Assembly (NCBI GenBank): GCA_023439835.1
Contig: JAEXUW010000020.1
Location: 1-64,000 of the forward strand
Direction of reading: 5' to 3'
DNA from: Bacillota bacterium
GTDB lineage: Bacteria > Bacillota > Clostridia > Oscillospirales > Ruminococcaceae
DNA: 64,000 nt
A model generated the notes under the pieces. The model did no database searches, was not told the origin of the DNA, and saw only the letters and a list, made by a program, of their open reading frames with translations. Shown piece after piece: positions 7,379 through 16,800 of the stretch; position 1 is the stretch's first letter; every line of letters starts with the position of its first letter. The translations under genes and the position numbers were made by a program.

Positions 7379-9499
7379 ATGTCAAACCATATTTTAGTTG
7401 TAGCCGAGAAACCGAGCGTAGCTCAGTCAATCGCAAAGGCACTCGGAGTCTTTGACCGCAAGGACGGATATATTGAAGGCAACGGATACATCGTTTCTTG
7501 GTGTATCGGTCATCTTGTCGCTCTTGCTGACGCAGATATGTACAATGAAAAGTACAAGAAATGGAGCTTGGACACGCTTCCGATTATTCCGTCGGAATGG
7601 CAGTATATTGTTTCGGCAGACAAAAACAAGCAGTTCAACATTCTGAAAAAGCTGATGAACAGCAAGGACGTTGACGAAATCGTCTGTGCAACGGATGCAG
7701 GACGTGAGGGCGAGCTTATTTTCCGCTTGGTTTATAATCAGGCTGAATGCAAAAAGCCATTCAAGCGACTTTGGATTTCATCAATGGAGGAAAGTGCAAT
7801 TCAGAATGGCTTCAAGAACCTCAAGAACGGGACGGATTACGATAATCTTTATCAGTCGGCATTATGCAGAGCGAAAGCGGACTGGATTATCGGGATTAAC
7901 GCTACTCGCCTTTTTTCACGCCTGTATAACCGAACGCTGAATGTCGGCAGAGTGCAGACACCTACGCTTGCAATGCTCTATGAGCGTGAAAATAGTATCG
8001 GCTCTTTCAAGAAAGAAAAGTATTTCAATGTTCATCTGAAAGCCGACGGCTTGGACGCTGTTCTGGAAAAGGTCAAGGAGCAGTCGGAAGCGGAGAAAAT
8101 CAAATCGGATTGTAACGGCAGGAACGCAAATGTTATTTCGGTGAAACGAGAGCAGAAAACCGTCAATGCTCCTCGACTTTATGACCTTACAACGCTTCAG
8201 CGAGAAGCAAACCGTTTGTATGGCTTTACAGCTCAGCAGACACTTGACTATACGCAGTCGCTTTATGAAATGAAGCTTGTAACCTATCCGAGAACGGACA
8301 GTCAGTTCCTAACCGACGATATGGGAGATACAGCAGCGGAGATTATCGGCATTGTGCTTGATAAAATCCCTCATTTCAGCAGCTACTCATTAACGCCTGA
8401 CGTTCCAAAGGTACTGAACAGCAAGAAAGTTAGCGATCATCACGCCATTATCCCAACAGCGGAGCTTGGTTCTATCAGACTTGATGAAGTACCTGACGGA
8501 GAAAAGAAAATCCTGTTTCTTATTGCAAACAAGCTGCTTTGTGCGACTTCCGAAAAATACGTTTATGAAACCGTTACGGCTGAAATCAATTGTAGCGGTT
8601 ATTCTTTTACCACAAGAGGAAGAAATAACGTTTATGACGGTTGGAAAGCCGTAGAGCAGAGGTTTAAGTCGTATCAGAAGTGCAAGGATGATGACGAGGA
8701 AGAAGCCGTTTCACTTGCCTTTACCGAGGGTGACAGCTTCACAGTCACATCGGATGTATCGGAGCATTTCACACAACCGCCTAAGCATTTTACGGAGGAT
8801 ACGCTGCTTTCTGCTATGGAAAGAGCCGGGCAACGTGACGTTGCACCCAATTCCGACTTCGTCGGTGATACGCTTCAACCAGAAAGAACTGGATTAGGTA
8901 CTCCTGCAACAAGAGCGAGTATCATTGAAAAGCTCACAAAATCGGGATTTATCAAGCGTGAAAAGAAAAATATAATTGTTACCGACAGTGGTAAAGACCT
9001 CATTTCTGTAATGCCCGATATAGTCAAGTCTGCGACTCTCACAGCCGAATGGGAAAACTCCCTTTCCCTTATGGCACAGGGTAAATTTACCTCAGAACAG
9101 TTTATGGCTGACATCGGCAAGCTAACAAATGACATTATCTCGGTTGCAAAGAGTAATGTTGATGAAAGCAAGGTAACAGCAAAAAGCGGCAGTGAAGTAA
9201 TCGGGGTATGTCCACGCTGTAAGAAAAACATCATTGAAACCCCTAAAGCCTACTCCTGTGAGGACAGAAGCTGTGGCTTTGTTCTCTGGAAAGACAACAA
9301 GTTCTTTCAGTCTGCAAAGAAAGCATTCACAAAGGAAATGGCAAAGGCTTTGATTAAGGACGGTAAAATTGCCGTCAAAGGCTTGTATTCGCAGAAGTCT
9401 GGCAGAAATTACGATGCTACTGTTTGCCTTGACGATACAGGAACGTATGTAAACTTCAAACTGGAGTTTGCTCCCCGTAAGGTCACGAAAAAGAAGTAA
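7379..9499 (+). CDS. topB: DNA topoisomerase III
   Basis: A 706-residue type IA topoisomerase of the ICE-encoded class. The N-terminal Toprim domain starts ILVVAEKPSVAQSIAKAL and includes DAGREGELIFR (about residues 106-116). The catalytic tyrosine is in VTYPRTDSQFL (Tyr303). A C-terminal zinc-ribbon has four cysteines (CPRCKK ... CEDRSCGF). It relaxes or decatenates DNA during conjugative processing. The start has AAAGGAGGAA seven bases upstream. It lies 15 bases before the ArdC/YodL gene, as in Tn1549 relatives. Confidence 0.95.
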   Translation: MSNHILVVAEKPSVAQSIAKALGVFDRKDGYIEGNGYIVSWCIGHLVALADADMYNEKYKKWSLDTLPIIPSEWQYIVSADKNKQFNILKKLMNSKDVDEIVCATDAGREGELIFRLVYNQAECKKPFKRLWISSMEESAIQNGFKNLKNGTDYDNLYQSALCRAKADWIIGINATRLFSRLYNRTLNVGRVQTPTLAMLYERENSIGSFKKEKYFNVHLKADGLDAVLEKVKEQSEAEKIKSDCNGRNANVISVKREQKTVNAPRLYDLTTLQREANRLYGFTAQQTLDYTQSLYEMKLVTYPRTDSQFLTDDMGDTAAEIIGIVLDKIPHFSSYSLTPDVPKVLNSKKVSDHHAIIPTAELGSIRLDEVPDGEKKILFLIANKLLCATSEKYVYETVTAEINCSGYSFTTRGRNNVYDGWKAVEQRFKSYQKCKDDDEEEAVSLAFTEGDSFTVTSDVSEHFTQPPKHFTEDTLLSAMERAGQRDVAPNSDFVGDTLQPERTGLGTPATRASIIEKLTKSGFIKREKKNIIVTDSGKDLISVMPDIVKSATLTAEWENSLSLMAQGKFTSEQFMADIGKLTNDIISVAKSNVDESKVTAKSGSEVIGVCPRCKKNIIETPKAYSCEDRSCGFVLWKDNKFFQSAKKAFTKEMAKALIKDGKIAVKGLYSQKSGRNYDATVCLDDTGTYVNFKLEFAPRKVTKKK

Positions 9500-9514
9500 G
9501 AAAGGATGATGTAA

Positions 9515-12361
9515 ATGCCCGAATATGAAAAGAAAACCGACAAAGAGCGTGTTGCGGAGATAACTGACAAGCTTGAAAACGGAATTAAGGACTTGATGAA
9601 CGGTGATAACTTCAAGAAATACCTTGCCACAATGTCGAAATTTCACAATTACAGTTTCAACAATACAATGCTCATTGCTATGCAAAAGCCTGATGCCTCC
9701 TTGGTCTCAGGATATAACACTTGGAAGAACAAGTTTGAGCGAAGTGTAAACCGAGGAGAGAAAGGTATTCAGATATTTGCCCCCTCACCTTACACTATAC
9801 GCAAGGAACAGACTAAGCTCGACAAGGATACGCAGCTCCCTGTTCTTGATAAGGACGGAAAGCCGATTACAGAGGAAGTTGAGGTCAAAATTCCTGCTTT
9901 TAAGGTTGTCAGCGTTTTTGACGTAAGTCAGACCAACGGCAAGGAGCTTCCGACACTCGGCACTGATGAGCTTACGGGTAATGTCAAGGATTTTGAAAAA
10001 TTCTTTGCGTCTCTCAAGGAGGTATCGCCTGTACCTATTGAATTTGAAAAGATTGAAAGCGGTGCAAAGGGATATTTCAGCCGTGAAAGTCAGAAAATCG
10101 CCATCAATGAGGGTATGTCCGAGGTTCAGACAATTAAGACCGCCGTTCACGAAATCGCCCACTCAAAACTTCACGACAGAGCCTTGAAAAAAAGTGATAT
10201 TGAAGAAAAGCCTAAGGACAGAAACACGGAGGAGGTCGAAGCGGAAAGTATCGCATTTACGGTATGTACGCATTTCGGCATTGACACTTCGGATTACAGC
10301 TTCGGATATGTTGCTTCTTGGGGTTCGGGAAAGGAAGTTCCTGAACTGAAATCTTCTCTTGAAACCATTCGAGCAACGTCAAACGAACTGATTAACAGCA
10401 TTACCGATGTAATTACAAAGGAACAGGAGAAAACAGCCGAACAGCCTGACAAATCAAATATCATTGGAAATACTGCTTATTCTGCTATTGAGGATAAGCA
10501 GTATTTTCGTTTAAAGTCGGAAACGGCTGAAAAGGTTGCAAAATACCTTACCGATAACAATATTCCCTTTAGCGGGCGTATTAACGGTGATAAAACGACT
10601 TTGACAATCGGTCAGAAGAATGTCGAGGACTATAAAGCGGCGGTAACTGCTGTTACAGGCAAGGAAGCACCGAAGAAAGAAAATGTCGGTGAGGTTGCTG
10701 ATAAGCTCCCCCAACAGCCAAAGGTTGCAGTCGAGCCACACCCTCATTATGATGATAAATTTATTCTCAAGGAGGTTGCCACAAACGGAACGCTTACGAC
10801 AGGCACAAAGAGTTGTCTCATTGATTTCTGCAAAGAAAAGCTCGCCGCAAGCGTTGATATTCCACAGCTTACCGAGATGATTGATAAGGCTGAACAGGCA
10901 CGACCAAAGGTCAATCACTTTGACATTCCTGTTATTTTGCAGGATATAAAGTCTGTGCGATGTAAAGGAGAATCAGCCATTGAAGCGTTGATACTCAGTA
11001 ATCAAGAGAATAAACGTTGTAACGACGCCATTGTGAAAGCTATTTCGGATAATTCCACTCCGGTAAAATACGGTGTGCATTTTGAAGCACAAAAGGCGGC
11101 AGAACAGGTTCTCGGCGAATTTCCTCTTGACAGAGTTGCTCTTGTTACTGCATTTCAGGTTATTCACAGTAAGGATTATCTTGAAAACAGAAACTTCATT
11201 GACGGCAGATACGGGAACGATGTTCAGAAATGGGCAATCGACAAGATTACGCAGGTTCAGAACTTTCCTTTTGATAATTTCAGAGAGTGTCATTTTGCAG
11301 ACAAGTCGCACCCTGTGCTTGTTGACAGCTTTGCAAAGAAGGTCATACAGAAAGAGCTTGAGGTCGAAAAAGCTATTAATGAAGCGGTTGTTGAAGACGT
11401 TCAGAGAGAAATCGACTCACCTATTTATAGTGCAAAAATGCCCGACGATAGCGTTACCGTTGCAGACAGAGACAGCTTCGGCTACACTTGGGACGGTATG
11501 CTCCCTCTTAGCACGGAAAAGGCACTTGAGCTTTTCGCAAATGACCAGAACGTATATCTGCTTCACGAGGATAATACTGAAAGTCTTGCAGTTTCCGTTG
11601 AGGATATTGAGCAGCACAGAGGAATGTATGGGATTGAAACCGAGGAATGGTCGAAGTTTCTCGATATTAAGACGCATTACAAGGCGCTTGCGGATAAAGA
11701 GCCTGAATATGAAGCACAGCTTTTTAACGAAACGGATAAGGCAGTAGGAATTTATCAGCTTAATGATAATCCTGATACTCACAGCCTTTGCTTTGAGCCA
11801 TTGAAAAACTTGCAGGATAAGGGCATTGCTCCGAAAAAGGAAAACTACACGCTTGTATATGCATTAGACGTATCTGACGACAAGCAAAAAAGCGACGAAC
11901 AGCTTCTTGAAGATGTGTATGAGAAGTTCAACATTGAACGTCCGAAAGATTTCAAGGGACATTCGCTCTCGGTAAGCGACATTGTTGTCATTCAGGATAA
12001 GGGCAATATCTCATCGCACTATTGCGATACGGTTGGCTTCTCTGAGATAGCTTTTCTTGAAAAAGACCGTGCAAGCTTGCAGATGAAGAACATTGAGGAT
12101 GTTGTAGAGCAGAACGACAACAATTTCGACGGCATTATCAATAATACTCCGTCAATGTCAGAGCTTGAACAAAAGGTCAGACAGGGTGAATCAATTTCGC
12201 TGACGGATATGTGCAAGGCTATTAGAAATGAACGTGAAAAGCCTGAAATCAAGTCTGACAAAAAGCCGTCAATTCACGATAAACTCAGGCAGGCAAAGGA
12301 ACGACAGCAGTCCTCTCCAAAGGATAAGGACGCTCAGACAAAGAAAGGAATGGAAATATGA
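9515..12361 (+). CDS. ArdC/ImmA-like, DUF3849, YodL and DUF4316 multidomain ICE protein
   Basis: A 948-residue protein. The N-terminus (about 1-130) resembles the ArdC antirestriction ssDNA-binding domain (NTMLIAMQKPDASLVSGYNTW). A zinc-metallopeptidase motif HEIAH is at residues 212-216. The middle (about 420-620) resembles DUF3849. A YodL domain (about 760-860) contains KFNIERPKDFKGHSLSVSDI and HYCDTVGFSE. The DUF4316-like tail ends in a segment (DKKPSIHDKL) shared with the helicase encoded downstream. ArdC-type proteins protect incoming DNA from restriction in the recipient. The stop overlaps the next ATG (ATGA). Confidence 0.8.
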   Translation: MPEYEKKTDKERVAEITDKLENGIKDLMNGDNFKKYLATMSKFHNYSFNNTMLIAMQKPDASLVSGYNTWKNKFERSVNRGEKGIQIFAPSPYTIRKEQTKLDKDTQLPVLDKDGKPITEEVEVKIPAFKVVSVFDVSQTNGKELPTLGTDELTGNVKDFEKFFASLKEVSPVPIEFEKIESGAKGYFSRESQKIAINEGMSEVQTIKTAVHEIAHSKLHDRALKKSDIEEKPKDRNTEEVEAESIAFTVCTHFGIDTSDYSFGYVASWGSGKEVPELKSSLETIRATSNELINSITDVITKEQEKTAEQPDKSNIIGNTAYSAIEDKQYFRLKSETAEKVAKYLTDNNIPFSGRINGDKTTLTIGQKNVEDYKAAVTAVTGKEAPKKENVGEVADKLPQQPKVAVEPHPHYDDKFILKEVATNGTLTTGTKSCLIDFCKEKLAASVDIPQLTEMIDKAEQARPKVNHFDIPVILQDIKSVRCKGESAIEALILSNQENKRCNDAIVKAISDNSTPVKYGVHFEAQKAAEQVLGEFPLDRVALVTAFQVIHSKDYLENRNFIDGRYGNDVQKWAIDKITQVQNFPFDNFRECHFADKSHPVLVDSFAKKVIQKELEVEKAINEAVVEDVQREIDSPIYSAKMPDDSVTVADRDSFGYTWDGMLPLSTEKALELFANDQNVYLLHEDNTESLAVSVEDIEQHRGMYGIETEEWSKFLDIKTHYKALADKEPEYEAQLFNETDKAVGIYQLNDNPDTHSLCFEPLKNLQDKGIAPKKENYTLVYALDVSDDKQKSDEQLLEDVYEKFNIERPKDFKGHSLSVSDIVVIQDKGNISSHYCDTVGFSEIAFLEKDRASLQMKNIEDVVEQNDNNFDGIINNTPSMSELEQKVRQGESISLTDMCKAIRNEREKPEIKSDKKPSIHDKLRQAKERQQSSPKDKDAQTKKGMEI

Positions 12362-12564
12362 GCTTTACAGTTGAAGAAATCAATCTGATTTGTGTTGCAA
12401 TCGGTGATACAAAGGACGATACAATCAATAACATCTTTGAGATGATACCGGATATAAACGATGACAATATGGTTGCCATTGCGGAACGTGTTGTCGGAAA
12501 GCTTGACGGAATGACTGAGCAGGAGTTCCGTGGGCGTAACTTCAAGGAGGATTTTTCAGAATAA
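12358..12564 (+). CDS. TTRAP-type transposon-transfer assisting protein
   Basis: A 68-residue acidic protein starting MSFTVEEINLICVA, with a helix ending KLDGMTEQEF. This fits the putative transposon-transfer assisting protein family of conjugative transposons. No biochemical function is established. Its ATG overlaps the previous stop by 4 bases, implying translational coupling. Confidence 0.85.
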   Translation: MSFTVEEINLICVAIGDTKDDTINNIFEMIPDINDDNMVAIAERVVGKLDGMTEQEFRGRNFKEDFSE

Positions 12565-12570
12565 CCTCTA

Positions 12571-12596
12571 CGCCCTGTGTATGCAGGGCGTTTTAC
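12571..12596 (+). terminator. Intrinsic terminator after TTRAP
   Basis: Stem CGCCCTG (12571-12577) and CAGGGCG (12584-12590) with a 6-base loop, followed by TTTT. Confidence 0.75.
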
Positions 12597-12616
12597 ATAT
12601 TCGAGGAGGTGAAAAT

Positions 12617-12793
12617 ATGTTAGACGATAAGAGATACGATTATGACAAGGAAACGCGCAAGGGCGTTGACAGCGCTGATAAATTGGCTATTATTCTTGCG
12701 CTTAGTAAGGGTGAAAAGCTTGTGATTGACAGGAACGGACATATTTACGACAGCACGGGAAGGTGGATTGCGGATGGGATGGAGAGAAGTTAA
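12617..12793 (+). CDS. Small protein of unknown function
   Basis: A 58-residue charged soluble protein (MLDDKRYDYDKETRKG...). ATG 12617 has GAGGAGGTG seven bases upstream; the frame is open further upstream but crosses the terminator. The last part (LVIDRNGHIYDSTGRWI) looks like a small beta-hairpin fold. I do not recognise the family. Codon use is like the conjugation module, so it is probably a native ICE gene rather than cargo. Confidence 0.6.
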   Translation: MLDDKRYDYDKETRKGVDSADKLAIILALSKGEKLVIDRNGHIYDSTGRWIADGMERS

Positions 12794-12811
12794 AAAAGCT
12801 TACATTGTATA

Positions 12812-12839
12812 TTGATTTTTTCTGGAAATATGGTATAAT
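12812..12839 (+). promoter_or_regulatory. Extended -10 promoter of the 12.9 kb cargo gene
   Basis: TTGATT (12812-12817), a 16-base spacer, TATAAT (12834-12839), and TG one base before the -10 box. It resembles the Shedu promoter (ATATGrTATAATAT in both). Confidence 0.6.
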
Positions 12840-12895
12840 ATAACTGAATTAGTTGAAACTTAATTTAATTATATTATTGAAAGGAAGATATTTTT

Positions 12896-13696
12896 ATGAG
12901 AAAAATCAAAGAGTATATAAACAAGTCATACGGTTCTGGTGTAAATACGTCGTGTATATTCCCGATAGTTTTTTTGGCAATTTCAATTATTATTGGTTGC
13001 ATAGGGATTTTTAGATTTGACCCAAATAAAATTGATACTGATTTGCCATTTATGATGAATTGGATTTTTAAATGGTACTTTGTTATTCTAACATTTGATG
13101 CAGGATTCTTATTTTTAGCGTTGTTCCTATACTTTAAACCAAAAACAAAAAATACAAAGGACAAAACAAAAGTTTTCAAGATTATTTTTGCATTTTTGAC
13201 CATTCTTATTTTTGGCATTTTATGTTTGCCATTGATTATCATACTACTTATTTGTAAAGGCATAGGAAAAATATTAAAAGTGGAGAATCTATCTGATAAC
13301 TTTATATCTTCCTTGATGGCTCTTATCTCTTGGATTTTAATCTCGATATTCTCTTTACTTATATTGCTTTACTGTTGTAAAACATTTTTGATTGATTACA
13401 TTAATGGTACTGCGTTATTAAGCTACAGTATGTTGTTAAGTTTATTTATAAGTAATAAGTTATCAAAAATTATTTTTATGAAAATGGCTCATATTATTAT
13501 AAATGAAGAAAAAGAAAAAACTAGCCAACAAGTAGAACTTTTTTGGAGTTATATTTTGTTAGCTATTACAGTATTAATTAAACCTTTGGAGTTTAATGAT
13601 GAATCCACTAAGGCAATAGTTGATGCTTTATTCTATTCATCTGCCTCGATAACACTATTTTCAAAAGTATTTGATTTACGAAAGAAAATAAAGTGA
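12896..13696 (+). CDS. Multi-pass membrane protein of unknown function (cargo)
   Basis: A 266-residue, strongly AT-rich protein with about seven hydrophobic segments. The segments cluster near residues 20-40, 58-80, 97-120, 138-160, 170-188 and 215-262. Soluble loops are lysine-rich. A short loop (NEEKEKTSQQ) precedes the last helices. No family is recognised. It sits in an intermodule position, has its own extended -10 promoter and terminator, and differs in base composition from its flanks, as the Shedu gene does. By position it may be another defence or immunity cargo, but nothing in the sequence proves this. Confidence 0.75.
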   Translation: MRKIKEYINKSYGSGVNTSCIFPIVFLAISIIIGCIGIFRFDPNKIDTDLPFMMNWIFKWYFVILTFDAGFLFLALFLYFKPKTKNTKDKTKVFKIIFAFLTILIFGILCLPLIIILLICKGIGKILKVENLSDNFISSLMALISWILISIFSLLILLYCCKTFLIDYINGTALLSYSMLLSLFISNKLSKIIFMKMAHIIINEEKEKTSQQVELFWSYILLAITVLIKPLEFNDESTKAIVDALFYSSASITLFSKVFDLRKKIK

Positions 13697-13717
13697 TTAT
13701 TGTTGTATAAATTTTTA

Positions 13718-13750
13718 CCCCTGATTCCACAAAAATCAGGGGCTATTTTT
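13718..13750 (+). terminator. Intrinsic terminator of the membrane-protein cargo
   Basis: Stem CCCCTGAT (13718-13725) and ATCAGGGG (13735-13742), followed by CTATTTTT. Confidence 0.8.
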
Positions 13751-13789
13751 ATGCACAAACACGAAAAATCTCAAACACTCTGTTTCACA

Positions 13790-13818
13790 TTGACTTTATG
13801 ACTTTAAAGTGATATTAT
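13790..13818 (+). promoter_or_regulatory. Candidate promoter of the helicase gene with a TTTAAA-centred palindrome
   Basis: TTGACT (13790-13795), a 17-base spacer holding the perfect palindrome ACTTTAAAGT (13801-13810), then TATTAT (13813-13818). Predicted transcription would start within or just before the ribosome site, so the leader would be very short. Confidence 0.45.
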
Positions 13819-13834
13819 GCTAAAGGAGGACAAA

Positions 13835-16800
13835 ATGCAGACAAAACTTCAAATGTATCAAGAGGTTTCTGAACAGGCTTCAAAGCGGCTTTGGAGCGAT
13901 ACGGATTACTTCCGTTCGTTCCTTGTAACATCGGCAAGGCTGTATAAGTACCGTTTCAAAGACCAGATAATGATACACGACCAACGTCCGAATGCCGTTG
14001 CTTGTGCCGAATATGACACTTGGGGGCGTGAGGACATCGCAAACCGATTTGTCAAGCGTGGCAGTAAGGGTATCGCCCTTATTGACGACAGCAAGGACAA
14101 AACCCGCCTGAGATATGTGTTTGACTTCACAGACACAAGTCCTAGGGATGACCGTTCAAAGGAGCCTTTCTTCTGGAGCATTACAGAAGAAAACAGACAG
14201 CTTGTCGGAAACGCTCTCGGTTCTTCAACCGGAAGTATTGACAGTTGCCTTATCAACAAAGCTCACGAGCTTGCAAAGCAATACTCCTCAGACTATTCAA
14301 AAGAGCTTTTTAATGCAACCAATGGCACATTCTTAGAGGAGCTTGACGATTTCAATGTTCAGGTTAAGTTTGAACAGCTTCTTGAAACAAGCCTTTCGTA
14401 TTCTCTCTTATCCCGCTGCGGATATGAACCGTTCGCATATTTTGATGAGGATGATTTCAGAGGAATACACGATTTTAACAGTACCGAAGCAATGTCGGTA
14501 CTCGGAACAGCGGTAAGCGACCTGTCTGAACAGGTTTTAAGAACGATTGAGCGAACGCTCAAGGATTTTGAAAGGAGCAAAGAATATGGACGAAATGACA
14601 TTACCCAAAACAATCACGGAGAACGGAATGGAGTACATTCTGGACGAGCAAACGCAGACCTATCTCCCGAACCTGAACGTACCGGAGGGCGAACCGATTG
14701 GCAAGTACGGAATGCTCCACAAGAAATATCTCAAGGAGAACCGCAGCCCGTTTTATCAGGCGATGCTGATAAAGGGAACACTGGACGAACATCTCAGGGA
14801 GATAGACAAGACGGCGAAAGACAGACTGGACAAAATGCTTCCCGATATGATGAAGTCGGCGGGCGTGACGGAACAGCTCAAAGCGACAGACCAGATGAAG
14901 TGGGTGGGATTGATGAACAACATCAAGCACTCGGCGGAGGAGATAATTCTCAGCGAGCTGATATACAGCTAAATACCAAAGAAGCAGTACAGACGGAGGA
15001 ATCTCCGAACGGTACTGCTTTTTTGATGCCCGAAAGCAAGATTTTTGGTATTTTCAAGCACGACAGCGAAATGAACCTCACAAAGCCTGAAATACTGGAG
15101 TTTTTCCTTGAATACAAAGACGATAACCGCCGCAGAGATTTCATCAAGGCGGCTTATGCCAATCGCCCTGTTGAATTCAAGGTGGACGGTGAAACCGTAG
15201 GCTATAAAAAGGACGGTGATGGACTTCGTATCTGGGAGGGTACGTTTGAGAGCCGCACTTCGGACGTTCATCTGTCTTGGGACTTGGTGCAGAGCTTTGT
15301 TGCCGACCTTATCGACAGACACGAATATATTGATGTTCCCGTTCAGGAGGACTTCTTTGACATTGAGCCTGAACAGGAGGAGATTGGACAGGTTCAGCTT
15401 TCCCTTTTCGGTGAGGATATTCCACTCGTTGAAAAGCCGACAAAGACCAAATCAAGCCTTTTCATCGGTAACGTAAACACCATTGAAGCACTCCGAGATG
15501 AGATTATGCGAGGAAGTGGCTTTGCGGACGGCAAGTTCCGAATTGATGATTTCTATCGCAAGAATAAGCCTGCCACAAAGGAATTTGCCGATTATCTGAA
15601 AAAAGAATACGGCATAGGCGGTCACAGCGGAAACGGTGACATTGGTTTCGTTGACCACGACAGTAAGGGCATTCGTATCCGTATCAAAACCGATAAAGGC
15701 GAACAGTCAGCTAATTTTAACTGGAATGAGGTTGCGAAATATACAGCCGAGCTGCTTGATAGCCACAAATACCTTTCTCCCGACGATATAGACAGCCATA
15801 TCCGTCAGGCACAGTACACAATTGCCCGAAGCGGTGACATTGGCGTTGATGATTTTCACTACAAGAAAGCCGTTGATGTTCTCACAAAATACGGCTTGCT
15901 CGATAAGAACGCTCAGCTTTCAAAGGAAATGTATCACTCCGAATATCCCGAATTCCGTATTGGCGGTATGCTGAGAATGGAAGTCAATGCTCCGATTGAA
16001 ATGTGGGAACGCTTTGCGGTGAACGGACTTGTACCGAACAAGAATAGCATTGACAAGCTGATGTTTGAGAGTGACGGCGGCAACTGGAACAAGTTCTATA
16101 TTCCCGATATGTTCGGGAATGTGTGGAACAGCGTAAATGCTCTTGATGTCCTCACTCCTGCCGAATACGCAACAATGGAGAAGCTTGTTCAAGAGGTATT
16201 CGCAGAAAAGGGAAAAGCAGTTACTGTTTCAAATGATGAGATTGCACCCGACGATGATGAATACGAGCTTAAAATCGGTGACAAGATTGAGCTTGATGAT
16301 GGAACATTCCAGATAACCAATATTACGGAAAGTCCGTTCGGCACGAGCTATGAGCTGCAAGACCTGAACGTTATATACCCTATCTTCCGCAGTATCCGTG
16401 AAGATGAGCTTTATTCAATGGGATTTGCTCTTGTAGAGGAAGCTCAAAAGGCTGAACCAAACGCAAGTCGTGAAATTCACGATTTGCCCGTAAAAGCCGA
16501 AAACAAGCCTGCCCCAAAGCATAACTTTCACATTACCGATAATGACTTAGGCGTTGGCGGTGCAAAAACCAAGTATCATAACAATGTTGAAGCTATAAAA
16601 CTTCTGAATACGCTTGAAGCGGAAAATCGCCTTGCCACTTCCAATGGACAGGAGATTCTTTCAAAATATGTCGGTTGGGGCGGTTTGCCGAATGTCTTTG
16701 ACAGCACAAAATCCGATTGGTCGAGCGAATATAATGAGTTGAAATCCTTGCTTTCTCCCGATGAATACGAAAGTGCGAGAGCAAGCACCTTGAACGCCCA

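Noticed and set aside
11073..11747. 224-codon plus-strand frame inside the ArdC/YodL gene
   Set aside because: The composition is Arg/Leu/Ser-rich and unlike a real protein, and there is no ribosome site. Unlike TnpV, it matches no family.
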